52,028 bases of DNA from Acidobacteriota bacterium (GCA_031292775.1 JARLGN010000497.1:1-52028); one strand, 5' to 3'; positions 17,971 to 28,460 are shown, counted from the first letter of the stretch. Numbers and translations: made by a program. The notes: generated from the sequence alone by a model not told the origin.

Positions 17971-20900
17971 ATGAATTCACATCGAAATCGCGAGAATTCT
18001 CGCCTTTTCTCGCACGGAAGGCTCAGGAGCGTTCTGGTCGCTCTGGGCGCTTTTTGTGCTTTCTGTGTTCTGCTATCCCCGCCTGTATTCGCCCAAAGCG
18101 GTGCCGTCTTGGGAGTGGTGAGCGACACGAGCGGTGCCGTGTTGCAAGGCGCATCGGTGACCTTAACCAACACGGCGACGGGCGTGAAAACGGCGACCAA
18201 GACGAACAACGAAGGTCTGTATGTTTTTCCCTACGTTCAGCCCGGCGTCTACGATGTCTCCGCCAGCGCTGCCGGATTCCAGGCGATGAAGAAACCGGGA
18301 GTGACCGTGAATGTGACGGAGCGCGTGCAGGTAGGCTTCAACTTAAAGATAGGTGACGTCAAGCAGACCGTGACGGTCGAGGGCGCAGCGCCACTGCTCA
18401 ATACCGTCAACGATGTGGGGGGGCAAATCATCACCCGGAGGGTCATAAACGATTTGCCGCTTTTGAACCGCACGGTGTTTGATCTCTCATTCCTCGCTCC
18501 GGGAGTCAATCAGCCCGCCGGTTCCACCTACGGAAATCAAACGGGGACGGCTTACATGAATGCGAACGAGTTTGTTTCCAATGGCAGCCGCGAGGCGACC
18601 GCCAACGTGCTCATTGATGGCGTTTCCGCAGGGGGAGTGAACATGGGGGGGCTGACGACTCGTATCGCCTATGCCCCTTCGGTGGATGCAGTCCAGGAGT
18701 TCAAGGTACAGCAAACGAATTTCGGCGCCGAATATGGAAACTCGGGCTCGACCATCGTTAACGTGATCACGCGTTCCGGCACGAACGCCCTCCATGGCAG
18801 CGCCTACGATTTTCTGCGCAACAATAAGCTCGATTCCCAGGATTACTTCATCAACCAATACCCGGCGCCCCTGAACGTGCTCCCGCACCTGGAGCGGAAC
18901 GTTTTTGGCGGCACGGTGGGGGGGCCGGTCTTGATACCCCATGTTTACAATGGGAAGAACCGGACCTTCTTCTTTTTCGACTATGAAGGCACGCGCCAGA
19001 GTTCGCTGGCAAGCTCGTACGCCGGCGTGCCTAGCGCGGCGGAGAAGACGGGAGACTTCGGTGAGCTTTGCAACGACATTAGCCAGCTCGACGGCAAGGG
19101 CGCGGGGACGTTCAACTCAAGCGGTGTCTGCTCAGACCCCAACGGCCAACTGTGGGACCCCTACATTGCCTCCTTGGACAACAACGGCAAGGCCGCGCGT
19201 ACAACCCCCATTCCGAGAAACAACATCGCCGCGTACACTAGCCCCGGCGCGGGATATGCGCTACCGGGAGGTACGGGGCCAGGTAACATGATCGATCCCG
19301 CCGCGAAGAAGCTGATGTCGTATTTCCCGGCGCCGAACTTCAATGCAGGAGGGCTAGGTGGGATCTATAGCCCGTACTACAACTGGGCCGCCAGCGGTGC
19401 CACAGGACTGGCCAATCACCAGTGGGACCTGAAAATCGATCAGAATTTTGGTGACCGCGACAGGCTGAACGGGAAATACGCTCAACGCCTGACGCATCAG
19501 ATTAACCTGAACTGCTTCAACAACATCGCTGATCCCTGCTCGGGCGGGGTCGGACCTCAATCGGCCCGTCTGCTGGCGCTGGACTGGGTACACACTTTCG
19601 GCCCGGCGACGGTGCTGAATATTTCCTACGGCTATACCAGCGTCGCGCGCCAGTTAACGCCCGCGGCGGCGGATCCGGTAACATCGCTGGGGATGCCAAG
19701 CTACACGGACCAGTCCGGTTTCAAGGTGCTTCCGTCGATATTATGGCAATACAGCGACGAACAGGGCGCGGAAGCCGGCAACAACGACACCGCCATTGGC
19801 GGACAGCCGTGGTCTATCCTCGAGGACAACACGGCATCGCACGACATCCTTGTCTCGCTCACCCATATCCAAGGGCGCCACGAGTTAAAGTTCGGCGGCG
19901 AATTCCTCATCAACCTCTACAACTTTTCGCAACCCGGCACGCAAAATGGACTGATGACCTACGGCCCGGGGGGCACATCGCAGAACTCTGGTTCGGCGTC
20001 GGGCGGGGATAACCTGGCGAGTTTCCTGATCGGAAGCGGGTTTAACGGTTGGGGGCAGTACGAAATTCCCGCGTGGCTTTACACCCAAAACCACGGCATT
20101 GCCGGCTACGCGCAGGATGCCTTTCGTGCCAGCAAGAAGCTCACGGTCAATGTTGGGCTTCGCTATGATTTGACCAAGCCGGAGACGGAAAGCAAAAACG
20201 AGTTGAGTTGGCTCGATCCTAATGCGGCTTATCCTTCGACAGTCCCCGGGTACTCCATCCTCCATGGCGGCCTGATGTTTGCCAGCCCCGGCGAGCGCTC
20301 AGCCCTTAACGCTGACTACAAAGACTTTTCGCCGCGTGTCGGCCTGGCATACACCCTGAATGACAAAACGGTGATCCGGACCGGATACGGAATTTACTAT
20401 GGCATGTCGCGGGCAGCGGCGAATGCCGCGGCGATAACTCCTAACGATCCGGGATTTGACGGGACTACCTCCTGGCCCACTTCTTATAATTGGGCCAACG
20501 TTACGCCTTGGGCCGGGCTCAGCAACCCCTTCCCATATGGGATCACGCCCGTCACGGGTAGCTCGTTGGGATTCGCGACCCAGATTGGCAACAGCTCATC
20601 CGCGCCCAATGGGTTCGAGCGGACCATGAACGCCACGCCCTATACCGAGTCCTGGAACTTCGGAATCCAGCGCCAGCTTCCGGCAAGTATGCTCCTCAAC
20701 GTGGAGTATATCGGCCAGGAGTCAACGCATCAGTACTTTGGCATTGGCGGCAATTACAATATCGATCATTTAGGCGCGCAAGAGGAGAAGATGTCGACGG
20801 CGCAACTCCAGGCGCTGAACAATCAAGTCCCCAATCCCTTTTCCGGGATCATACCCAACAGCACAGGAACTACATCACAATACCAGCTCGACCTTCCCTA

Positions 20901-21735
20901 TCCTCAATTCAGTGGCCTCGACATCACCAGTCCACCGTGGGCCAATGCAAACTATCAGGCGTTGCAATTAGGGCTGGAGAAACGCTTTTCCAATGGGCTG
21001 TCGTTCCTGGTTACCTATGTGTGGTCGAAATCGCTCGACGATGACTCGAATCCCGGTAACGCGGGTGGTTCAGGGCTTGGATTTGCCCCCGCCCCCGCGG
21101 ATCCCAACAACTTGAAGCTGGCGAGGTCGGTTTCTCAATACAACATCCCGCAGGTCTTCCAGTTCAGCTACGACTATCACCTGCCCGTCGGGCGCGGCCA
21201 GCATTTTGGCGCCAAGATGAATCGGGTGCTCGACGCTGTTGTCGGAGGCTGGCAGACCACCGGCATCTGGCGGTTTGACGACGGCCAGCCCATGACCTGG
21301 TCAATGCCGTCAGGCACCGCTGTTACTTTGCCTGGCTATGGTCAGGCACCAAATTTGGTCGGCACGCCACATGCCAACCCGAAGTCCAAGTGGTTCCTCC
21401 CGGCGAGCCAGGGTGGCGGTTACTTTGCCAATCCTGGGGTCTTCCAAATGCCCGCATCTTACGCAATAGGCAACGCGCCGAGAACCATTCCGTGGATGCA
21501 CTATCCCGGCACGTCGAACGCAAACCTGTCACTCTTCAAGGAATTTTCCATGAACAAACTTCGCGAAGGCATGCACCTCGAACTCCGTACGGAATGGTTC
21601 AACGCCTTCAATCACCCGCAATTCAACAACGTCAATATATCCGTCTCGCCGAGCAACACCGCATTCGGGCAGATTACTGGACCCGACGCAAACTCGGCGC
21701 GCGAGATACAAATGGCCATGAAGTTGTATTTCTAG
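17971..21735 (+). CDS. TonB-dependent receptor with N-terminal carboxypeptidase-regulatory-like domain
   Basis: GAVLGVVSDTSGAVLQGASVTLTNTATGVKTATKTNNEGLYVFPYVQPGVYDVSASAAGF; large beta-barrel; C-terminus AREIQMAMKLYF. ATG 17971 preferred over 17872. Confidence 0.9.
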   Translation: MNSHRNRENSRLFSHGRLRSVLVALGAFCAFCVLLSPPVFAQSGAVLGVVSDTSGAVLQGASVTLTNTATGVKTATKTNNEGLYVFPYVQPGVYDVSASAAGFQAMKKPGVTVNVTERVQVGFNLKIGDVKQTVTVEGAAPLLNTVNDVGGQIITRRVINDLPLLNRTVFDLSFLAPGVNQPAGSTYGNQTGTAYMNANEFVSNGSREATANVLIDGVSAGGVNMGGLTTRIAYAPSVDAVQEFKVQQTNFGAEYGNSGSTIVNVITRSGTNALHGSAYDFLRNNKLDSQDYFINQYPAPLNVLPHLERNVFGGTVGGPVLIPHVYNGKNRTFFFFDYEGTRQSSLASSYAGVPSAAEKTGDFGELCNDISQLDGKGAGTFNSSGVCSDPNGQLWDPYIASLDNNGKAARTTPIPRNNIAAYTSPGAGYALPGGTGPGNMIDPAAKKLMSYFPAPNFNAGGLGGIYSPYYNWAASGATGLANHQWDLKIDQNFGDRDRLNGKYAQRLTHQINLNCFNNIADPCSGGVGPQSARLLALDWVHTFGPATVLNISYGYTSVARQLTPAAADPVTSLGMPSYTDQSGFKVLPSILWQYSDEQGAEAGNNDTAIGGQPWSILEDNTASHDILVSLTHIQGRHELKFGGEFLINLYNFSQPGTQNGLMTYGPGGTSQNSGSASGGDNLASFLIGSGFNGWGQYEIPAWLYTQNHGIAGYAQDAFRASKKLTVNVGLRYDLTKPETESKNELSWLDPNAAYPSTVPGYSILHGGLMFASPGERSALNADYKDFSPRVGLAYTLNDKTVIRTGYGIYYGMSRAAANAAAITPNDPGFDGTTSWPTSYNWANVTPWAGLSNPFPYGITPVTGSSLGFATQIGNSSSAPNGFERTMNATPYTESWNFGIQRQLPASMLLNVEYIGQESTHQYFGIGGNYNIDHLGAQEEKMSTAQLQALNNQVPNPFSGIIPNSTGTTSQYQLDLPYPQFSGLDITSPPWANANYQALQLGLEKRFSNGLSFLVTYVWSKSLDDDSNPGNAGGSGLGFAPAPADPNNLKLARSVSQYNIPQVFQFSYDYHLPVGRGQHFGAKMNRVLDAVVGGWQTTGIWRFDDGQPMTWSMPSGTAVTLPGYGQAPNLVGTPHANPKSKWFLPASQGGGYFANPGVFQMPASYAIGNAPRTIPWMHYPGTSNANLSLFKEFSMNKLREGMHLELRTEWFNAFNHPQFNNVNISVSPSNTAFGQITGPDANSAREIQMAMKLYF

Positions 21736-21763
21736 GAGGGTGCTGAAAAACGAATCCGACCCG

Positions 21764-21860
21764 TGTCATTCCGAGCGAAGCGAGGAATCCCAGTGTGTGC
21801 TTTTTGAAGAAAAACCGGGTTTCCTCGGGCCGAGAAAGAGCATCAGCCCTCGGAATGACA
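21764..21860. repeat. REP-like inverted repeat (TGTCATTCCGAG ... CTCGGAATGACA), possible terminator
   Basis: 12-bp perfect inverted ends 21764-21775 and 21849-21860; left side continues CGAAGCGAGGAATC; 29 nt after the receptor stop. Confidence 0.7.
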
Positions 21861-21903
21861 GCGGGAAGGGTTTTTCACCAAGCGTCTACGCGCCCATTGA
21901 GAC

Positions 21904-24696
21904 TTGGTATGTAGGTGTGTAATATTGCGTCCTGTGATTCGGCCTCGCTTAAGTTGCTGTCAGCACTTGGGGAGGACGGTGTTGTGCGCCGTCCTCTTGC
22001 TTTTTGCCGGGGTGAGTCTTGCTCTCCCCCAAGCGTCGAGTTCCATTGACCAGAAAGCGGCGACGGATTTTCAAGAAGGCCGGGTTGCCGATGCCGAGAG
22101 CGCACTCGAATCCGTGTTGCGCGCTCATCCTCAAGACCTTTCGGCATTGAGCCTCATGGCGGTCATTCTTGATTCCCAGCGGAAATATTCCGAGGCCGAG
22201 GCGTTCTACCGCCGCGCTCTCCAGATCGCACCCAGCTCTACTGCACTATTGAACAATCTCGGGAACCACTATCTTGCGACGGGCAATCCCAAGAAAGCGG
22301 AAGAAAGTTTCGGGCGCGTTGTGGCGATTGATCCGCATCATCTGAACGCGAACCTGCAACTCGCCGACATGAATGTGCAACGGAAGGAGGGAGCGGAAGC
22401 TCTGGCGTGTTTGAGCCGTCTCGCGGCAAATGCTCAAAGCCAACCCGTAGCACAACTGCTGAAGGCTCAAGCTCTCGTCCTCATAGGCAACTGCAAGCCA
22501 GCGGTGCCGGTGCTTAGCGCCCTCGAAGAGAAAACAGCTCAAGACCCACGCTATAGTTTTTCCATTGGCTTGAGCTATGCCCAATGTCACGAGTACGATC
22601 GAGCGGAGAAATCATTCAGCGCGGCCTTGCGAGCCGACCCCTCGAACTTCGACGTTCTGTACAACCTCGGGGTGGCCGCGCGCCGTGCCGGGCACCTCGA
22701 TCGAGCGCAACAGATGTTCGAGGCTGCCCTGCGGTCAAAGCCGGAAGACGTAGATGCTCTCTCCGCCTATGGTGACCTGCTGATTGCGACCAAGGATTTT
22801 CTGACGGCAAGCGCTGTCCTGTACCGGGCGGCGCGATTGGCTCCAGATCGCGCCGATGTGCTTTTGCTTTTGTCTCATACTACGGAAGAGCTTGGGTATT
22901 ATGAGGACACCGCCAGCACCTTGGAAAAGTACCTGAAATTGCGTCCTGCCGACGAAGTTGCCCGACGTGAGCTGGGCTTCTCGTTGATCCTCGAGGGCCG
23001 GTTCGAAGAAGGTCTCCCCAAACTTCAGCAATTTGTGCTCAGGCACCCGCACGACGCGAGAGGCCAGTATGAACTCGGCGCAGGTGAAGCAACTGGCAGT
23101 CCGGAAAAGGCTCTGACCCATCTGGATGAGGCACTCAAGCTCGATCCGACGATGTTTGAAGCTCGGTACACGCGTGCGGCACTCAATTTCCAGAATAGCA
23201 GGCTTGACCAGTCACTGGCAGATTTCGAGGCGCTTCGGAAAATCGATCCTGACAATCCACGGATTCTGGACTGGCAAGGCCAAATCTATTTGAGACGCGG
23301 TCAGCCGCAAGAAGCAGCGATGCTCTTGCAGCAGGCAGTCAAGCTGGATCCCCACGATCGGGCCATTTTGATTCATTACAGCCAGGCACTCGAAAAACTG
23401 GGTCGCACGAACGAGCGCCATGCGGTGTTAGCGTCATTCAAGGAAGCCGCTGCCGGCGGCGCTCATCCTCGCGCACGCTCGGGTTTGTTGGATTTTCTCG
23501 CTCTCTCCCCGGAGCAGCAGGGCGCTAAATATCTCGAATCCTTACAAGCCGCGGTTAATGAGAACCCAAATGATGTCGCTCTCAAGGCTCGCCTCGCCGA
23601 CTATCTGCTGAACCAAGGAGAAGAAAAGCGCGCTGCCGCGGTATTCCGGGAGGTGCTCGCAGCGGGACCCGATACCGCCACTCTGGCTGATTGCGGGAAA
23701 GCCCTGCTGGAGCATGAGCAGTATGGTTTGGCGGTGGAATTCCTGCAAAAGGCGCCGAATGCGAAACTCGACCTGGCCATCGCCGTGTTCCATTCCGTCA
23801 GCCCCGAAGCCGGACTGGCCCAGCTCGATGCCATGCCCGCCGACCAACGCGCCGGCGACTACTTTATACTTCGCGCCCAGATCCTCGATTCCATGGGCAA
23901 GACCGCAGAAGCGGTGGACTCGTTGGATCAAGGTATTCGCGCGGCCCCCCGGCGTGCCGATATGTATTTTGAGGCTGCGGCGTTTTTGATTCAACACGGC
24001 CGATTCAAGCAGGCGGCGGCATTGCTGGAAGATGCAACCCGCCTGATCCCGGATGCGCCCAACTTGTGGCTGGCGCGGGTGATTGCGCTTGAGTTGCCGA
24101 TGGCGCATGGAAGATCCCCCGCCGACCAGGTACGGAGCGAAGAAGCAATGAAGGTGCTGGCGCAAATTGAGTCCCGCTGGCCGGCGTGGGACCTCCCCTA
24201 CCTCGTGAACGGGATGATATTGCAGGACGAACTGAAATCGAAGCCAGCGAAGCAGATGCTCGATTTAGCCATTGCCCTCGGATGCCGGGAAGTCGACGCT
24301 TATTATTACGAAGCTTTAGCCATCACCAACACGACTCCGGTCAACTTGGCGGAGGCGGAAAAGGCCATCTCTCAGGCAGTCACACTAAACCCCGAACATG
24401 CCCCAAGTAGGGCACTGGCCGGACAGATTCTCCTGGATAAGGGAGACTACCAGGCCGCCGTTGAACAACTCCTCGCCGCTGTGCGGGTTCGGCCGACGCT
24501 CTATCTCGCGCATGGTCTCTTGCGCACGGCCTACCTCAAGATGGGAGAGAGTGACAAAGCTGCTGAAGAATTGAATCAGATGATGCGCCTCACGAAACCG
24601 AGTTCCGAAACCGACCAGGCTACCTCGTCTATGGAGCGTCTCCTGTTCACCGTGCGTGTGCCAGGTGGTACTTCACTTACGGAATCAAAGTTCTAA
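21904..24696 (+). CDS. Exported TPR-repeat protein
   Basis: 930 aa; hydrophobic leader LCAVLLLFAGVSLALPQ; many TPR motifs (ALLNNLGNHYLATGNPKKAEESFGRVVAIDPHH etc.). Confidence 0.85.
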   Translation: MVCRCVILRPVIRPRLSCCQHLGRTVLCAVLLLFAGVSLALPQASSSIDQKAATDFQEGRVADAESALESVLRAHPQDLSALSLMAVILDSQRKYSEAEAFYRRALQIAPSSTALLNNLGNHYLATGNPKKAEESFGRVVAIDPHHLNANLQLADMNVQRKEGAEALACLSRLAANAQSQPVAQLLKAQALVLIGNCKPAVPVLSALEEKTAQDPRYSFSIGLSYAQCHEYDRAEKSFSAALRADPSNFDVLYNLGVAARRAGHLDRAQQMFEAALRSKPEDVDALSAYGDLLIATKDFLTASAVLYRAARLAPDRADVLLLLSHTTEELGYYEDTASTLEKYLKLRPADEVARRELGFSLILEGRFEEGLPKLQQFVLRHPHDARGQYELGAGEATGSPEKALTHLDEALKLDPTMFEARYTRAALNFQNSRLDQSLADFEALRKIDPDNPRILDWQGQIYLRRGQPQEAAMLLQQAVKLDPHDRAILIHYSQALEKLGRTNERHAVLASFKEAAAGGAHPRARSGLLDFLALSPEQQGAKYLESLQAAVNENPNDVALKARLADYLLNQGEEKRAAAVFREVLAAGPDTATLADCGKALLEHEQYGLAVEFLQKAPNAKLDLAIAVFHSVSPEAGLAQLDAMPADQRAGDYFILRAQILDSMGKTAEAVDSLDQGIRAAPRRADMYFEAAAFLIQHGRFKQAAALLEDATRLIPDAPNLWLARVIALELPMAHGRSPADQVRSEEAMKVLAQIESRWPAWDLPYLVNGMILQDELKSKPAKQMLDLAIALGCREVDAYYYEALAITNTTPVNLAEAEKAISQAVTLNPEHAPSRALAGQILLDKGDYQAAVEQLLAAVRVRPTLYLAHGLLRTAYLKMGESDKAAEELNQMMRLTKPSSETDQATSSMERLLFTVRVPGGTSLTESKF

Positions 24697-24867
24697 GTGG
24701 ACTAATCGTTCGCTAAAAAGGAATCTCTGTTTGCTTACTGATTCCAGCGGGTGATTTCTTCAACTGAGGCTCGATGCGTAAGCGTCCGAGGAATGCGGGT
24801 GCTGCTGAACACGCACTCGTCCAAGTTGGAGTGGTTGCGCGCTGAAATGCGCCGGAAGGTGTTGTCC

Positions 24868-27051
24868 ATGCAAAAGGCAGCGAACTCAGCTTGGCTCCTC
24901 CTGATCCTGATCACGACACTGCCCCATCCACTTGATGCAATACCTCCCCCTGCATCGCCAGCAGGCGAACTGCCTTCATCAGGGTTGGAACTGAGGCCGA
25001 TCTTGGATCTGGTGCACAGAGTTGTCCCTTGGATGGACGGAAAGCTAATTCTCATCCGCATTCCGAAAGAACGCGGGGACGATGTGTTCGATCTGCGAAC
25101 GGAGGGCGGCAAGCTCGTCATTCGGGCATCCGATTCGTCCAGTGCGGCGGCGGGGCTGAACTACTATCTGCGGCACTATTGCCATCGCTCGATGTCGCTG
25201 GTTGGCAACAACCTTGCGCCAGTCAAAGTTCTTCCCGGGCTGGCGCAGCCTGTGCATCGAACTTCACGTCTAAAGTATCGGTATTTCCTGAATTACTGCA
25301 CTTTCAATTACTCGTTCGCGTTTGCGGACTGGCCCGCGTGGGAGAGCGAAATCGATTGGATGGCGCTGAATGGCATCAATCTGGCGCTGGCGGTGAATGG
25401 AACCGAAGCGGTCTGGGAGAACACGCTGCGCCGCTTTGGCTACAACGATGCAGAGATCCTGCAATTCCTTCCCGGACCGGCGTACACGGCTTGGTGGCTG
25501 ATGGGAAATCTGGAAGGTTGGGGCGGGCCATTGACCGAGCGATTGATTGATGATCGCGTGGTGCTGGAGAAGAAAATTCTGGCGCGGATGCGCGATCTGG
25601 GAATCGAACCGCTTATGCAGGGTTTTTACGGAATGGTGCCCGCATCGCTGGCGAAGAAGTTCCCGGACGCGCGAATTCCGAAACAAGGCCGCTGGAACGA
25701 TTTTCGCAGACCGGAGATACTGCTTTCGTCGGACCCGCTGTTTGTGCGGATGGCGTCCATTTATTACGAGGAAATGAGCAAACTATACGGGCCGGTGCGG
25801 TTTTACGGAGGCGATCTATTCCATGAAGGTGGAATAGCTGAAGGTCTCGATCTTGCGCCGCTCGGGCGCGGCGTGCAGGATGCAATGCTTAAGGCGAACC
25901 CGGACGCGGTATGGGTACTACAGGGATGGCAAGGAAATCCCAAGCAGGGATTGCTGGACGGGCTTTCGCCGGCGCATGTATTGATCCTCAATATGGAGAG
26001 CGACGATTGGGAGAAGAGGAAAGGATTTGGCGGGTTGCCTTGGATTTGGGGGGCGATCAATGACTATGGCGACAACACGGGGCTGTTTGGCGGTCTGCCG
26101 CGGATCGCGTCGGAGCCGGCGCGCGCGAAAACCGGGCCGTACGGCGCCAGTATGGCGGGCGTGGGCGCGCTGATGGAGGGAACGAATAACAATCCTGTCG
26201 TGTACGAACGCCTCTTCGATGCGGCATGGATCAATGAGCGAGTCGATTTGCGCGGGTGGATTCGGGATTATGTGAAGTGGAGGTACGGAGAAGGCACTCC
26301 GGAGTTGGAGCATGCGTGGCAACTGCTGTTGGACACTGTATACATATCAAGTGCGCGCCCGGAACCTATTTTCTGCGCTCGTCCATCCTTGGCCGTAAAG
26401 AGCGTGAGTACGTGGGGGTCGACAAATGTCCCGTACGATGAGGCAAAACTGGAGGAGGCGGCGCGGGAGTTCCTCAAGGGCGGCGACCGGCTACGAGGGA
26501 TCGATGCCTATCAATACGACGCGGTGAATCTTGTGCGACAGGTGCTAAGTAATCGTGGCGGTGAAGCGTACCGCAAGATGGTCACGGCCTATCAGGCGCA
26601 CGACGTGGCCGGATTTGCGGCAGCATGGCAGGAGTTTCTGAAGCTGACGTGTGCGGAAGACTCGCTGCTGCGCACACGGCGCGAATTCATGTTGGGAACA
26701 TGGCTTGCTGCAGCGAAGACCATGGGGCATACGAAAGAGGAAAAGAATTTGTGCGAAAAGAACGCGCGAACACTGATTACGTACTGGGGCCCGGATGATC
26801 CCGCGACCGTAGCGCGCGATTACGCATATAAGGAATGGTCGGGCCTGTTGGAAGATTATTATTTGCCACGGTGGGAGATGTTCGTTGAGGATCTTGGCGC
26901 GCGGCTCCGGGGCAGGCCTGGGCGGGGAATCAATTACTTTGAATTCGAACATAGGTGGACGGAGGAACGTAAGGACTACCCAGTCGATCCTCTTGGCGAT
27001 CCCGTGCGCGCTGCTGCCGCGGCTCTCGCCAGCCTCAGTTTCGGCGAGTAG
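24868..27051 (+). CDS. Secreted alpha-N-acetylglucosaminidase, GH89 (NAGLU family)
   Basis: Signal peptide from ATG 24868; YFLNYCTFNYSFAFADWPAWESEIDWMALNGINLALAVNGTEAVW and MGNLEGWGGPL...QGFYGMVPASLAKKFPDARIPKQGRWNDF closely resemble NAGLU; FYGGDLFHEGG acidic region. Confidence 0.92.
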   Translation: MQKAANSAWLLLILITTLPHPLDAIPPPASPAGELPSSGLELRPILDLVHRVVPWMDGKLILIRIPKERGDDVFDLRTEGGKLVIRASDSSSAAAGLNYYLRHYCHRSMSLVGNNLAPVKVLPGLAQPVHRTSRLKYRYFLNYCTFNYSFAFADWPAWESEIDWMALNGINLALAVNGTEAVWENTLRRFGYNDAEILQFLPGPAYTAWWLMGNLEGWGGPLTERLIDDRVVLEKKILARMRDLGIEPLMQGFYGMVPASLAKKFPDARIPKQGRWNDFRRPEILLSSDPLFVRMASIYYEEMSKLYGPVRFYGGDLFHEGGIAEGLDLAPLGRGVQDAMLKANPDAVWVLQGWQGNPKQGLLDGLSPAHVLILNMESDDWEKRKGFGGLPWIWGAINDYGDNTGLFGGLPRIASEPARAKTGPYGASMAGVGALMEGTNNNPVVYERLFDAAWINERVDLRGWIRDYVKWRYGEGTPELEHAWQLLLDTVYISSARPEPIFCARPSLAVKSVSTWGSTNVPYDEAKLEEAAREFLKGGDRLRGIDAYQYDAVNLVRQVLSNRGGEAYRKMVTAYQAHDVAGFAAAWQEFLKLTCAEDSLLRTRREFMLGTWLAAAKTMGHTKEEKNLCEKNARTLITYWGPDDPATVARDYAYKEWSGLLEDYYLPRWEMFVEDLGARLRGRPGRGINYFEFEHRWTEERKDYPVDPLGDPVRAAAAALASLSFGE

Positions 27052-27080
27052 CCATGTCGCATCTCTTGAGGAATACAGCA

Positions 27081-28460
27081 ATGAACCTTCATCGGCTTCT
27101 TTTGGTGGTGTGCCTGTGCAATGTGACCGCCTTCGCACAGGCAAGGGCCAATCTTGTTCCCAATCCTGAATTCCGCGTTGACCCCACGGGCCAGCCCATT
27201 TCCTGGCAGTTCTGGTCGCCGCGTCCTGACCTGCGACCCCGCGCAGACGTCGCAATTGACGCCGATGGTGCCGTGCTACGGCTTACGGCTATTGATTTTT
27301 CCTCATTCGGAAAATGGCTGTCAAAGGATATTCCGGTTACTGCTGGCCATTTCTATCGATTCCAGGTGTTGTACAGACCGACGGACATTGTCAACGAGCG
27401 CGGCAGCGTGGGAGTGATGTTGACGTGGAACACGGCTGATGGACAGCCAGTTCAGCGTGATTATGTAGACAGTATTTCTGCGGCGGATAGCGGCTGGCGC
27501 AGCGCTGCCCGGACCTTAGGCGCTCCCGAAAAAGCGACTAGCGTGACACTCGAACTCTGGCTGCGGTGGGCCGCGGAAGGCTCAGTAAGGTTCAGGAGTC
27601 CCAGTTTGATAGAAACCGGTCAGCCCCCACCGCGCAGTGTAAGGGTGGTCACAACAAGAATTCCCGTACGCTGGGGTACTACGGTACACGACAACCTGCA
27701 ATCTATGGCGGAGGTGCTGGACCGGGCCGGGCGCGCTAAACCGGATGTGGTTCTGCTGACGGAGATCTTTCCTGACTGTGGAGTGAAGGGGACCGTCTAT
27801 GACCTCTCCGAGCCGATTCCGGGTCCTGTGACCGAGGCGGTGGCGCGCAAGGCGCGAGAATACCACACTTACCTCATTACCGGCATGCTGGAACGGGAGG
27901 GCGGAAAGGCTTATGACACGGCTGTGCTGATCGACCGCCAGGGCCGAATCGCGGGGAAATATCGGAAGGTGCATCTTCCTCTTGCCGAAGTTGAGGGCGG
28001 CGAAACTCCGGGGAGTGAATACCCGGTTTTTGATACGGATTTCGGGCGTATTGGCATTCTGATTTGCTGGGATATGTTTTTCCCCGAAACGGCCCGCATC
28101 TTGCGCCTCGCAGGCGCCAACATCGTGTTCGTGCCGATTGCTGGAGACCCTGGCGCGCGGCACTATGACGTTACCACGCGAGCCCGGGCTCTTGACAACG
28201 GCGTGTACCTGGTCACTTCCGTTGGCGAAGGACGCGCTAGTCGTATCGTAAACCCCAATGGAGAGGTGATGGCGGAAACTACGGACGGCCTGGCGACGGC
28301 AGACATCGACCTGGGGAAGAAGTGGCGCGAATGGTGGCTCTCTGTTGGCCCGGCCTACGGTGAGGCCAAGAGTCTTGTTATTGAGGAGCGTCGGCCCGAC
28401 ACGTACAAGGTGTTGGTCAAACAAGGTCAGGAGCCGGGAATAACTGATCTGGCTCATTAA
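27081..28460 (+). CDS. Secreted carbon-nitrogen hydrolase (nitrilase superfamily) with N-terminal jelly-roll/CBM-like domain
   Basis: Signal peptide from ATG 27081 (GAGGA upstream); NLVPNPEFRVDP...ISWQFW N-domain; catalytic set VVLLTEIFPD (E), KYRKVHLPLAEVEGG (K), IGILICWDMFFPE (C). Confidence 0.85.
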   Translation: MNLHRLLLVVCLCNVTAFAQARANLVPNPEFRVDPTGQPISWQFWSPRPDLRPRADVAIDADGAVLRLTAIDFSSFGKWLSKDIPVTAGHFYRFQVLYRPTDIVNERGSVGVMLTWNTADGQPVQRDYVDSISAADSGWRSAARTLGAPEKATSVTLELWLRWAAEGSVRFRSPSLIETGQPPPRSVRVVTTRIPVRWGTTVHDNLQSMAEVLDRAGRAKPDVVLLTEIFPDCGVKGTVYDLSEPIPGPVTEAVARKAREYHTYLITGMLEREGGKAYDTAVLIDRQGRIAGKYRKVHLPLAEVEGGETPGSEYPVFDTDFGRIGILICWDMFFPETARILRLAGANIVFVPIAGDPGARHYDVTTRARALDNGVYLVTSVGEGRASRIVNPNGEVMAETTDGLATADIDLGKKWREWWLSVGPAYGEAKSLVIEERRPDTYKVLVKQGQEPGITDLAH

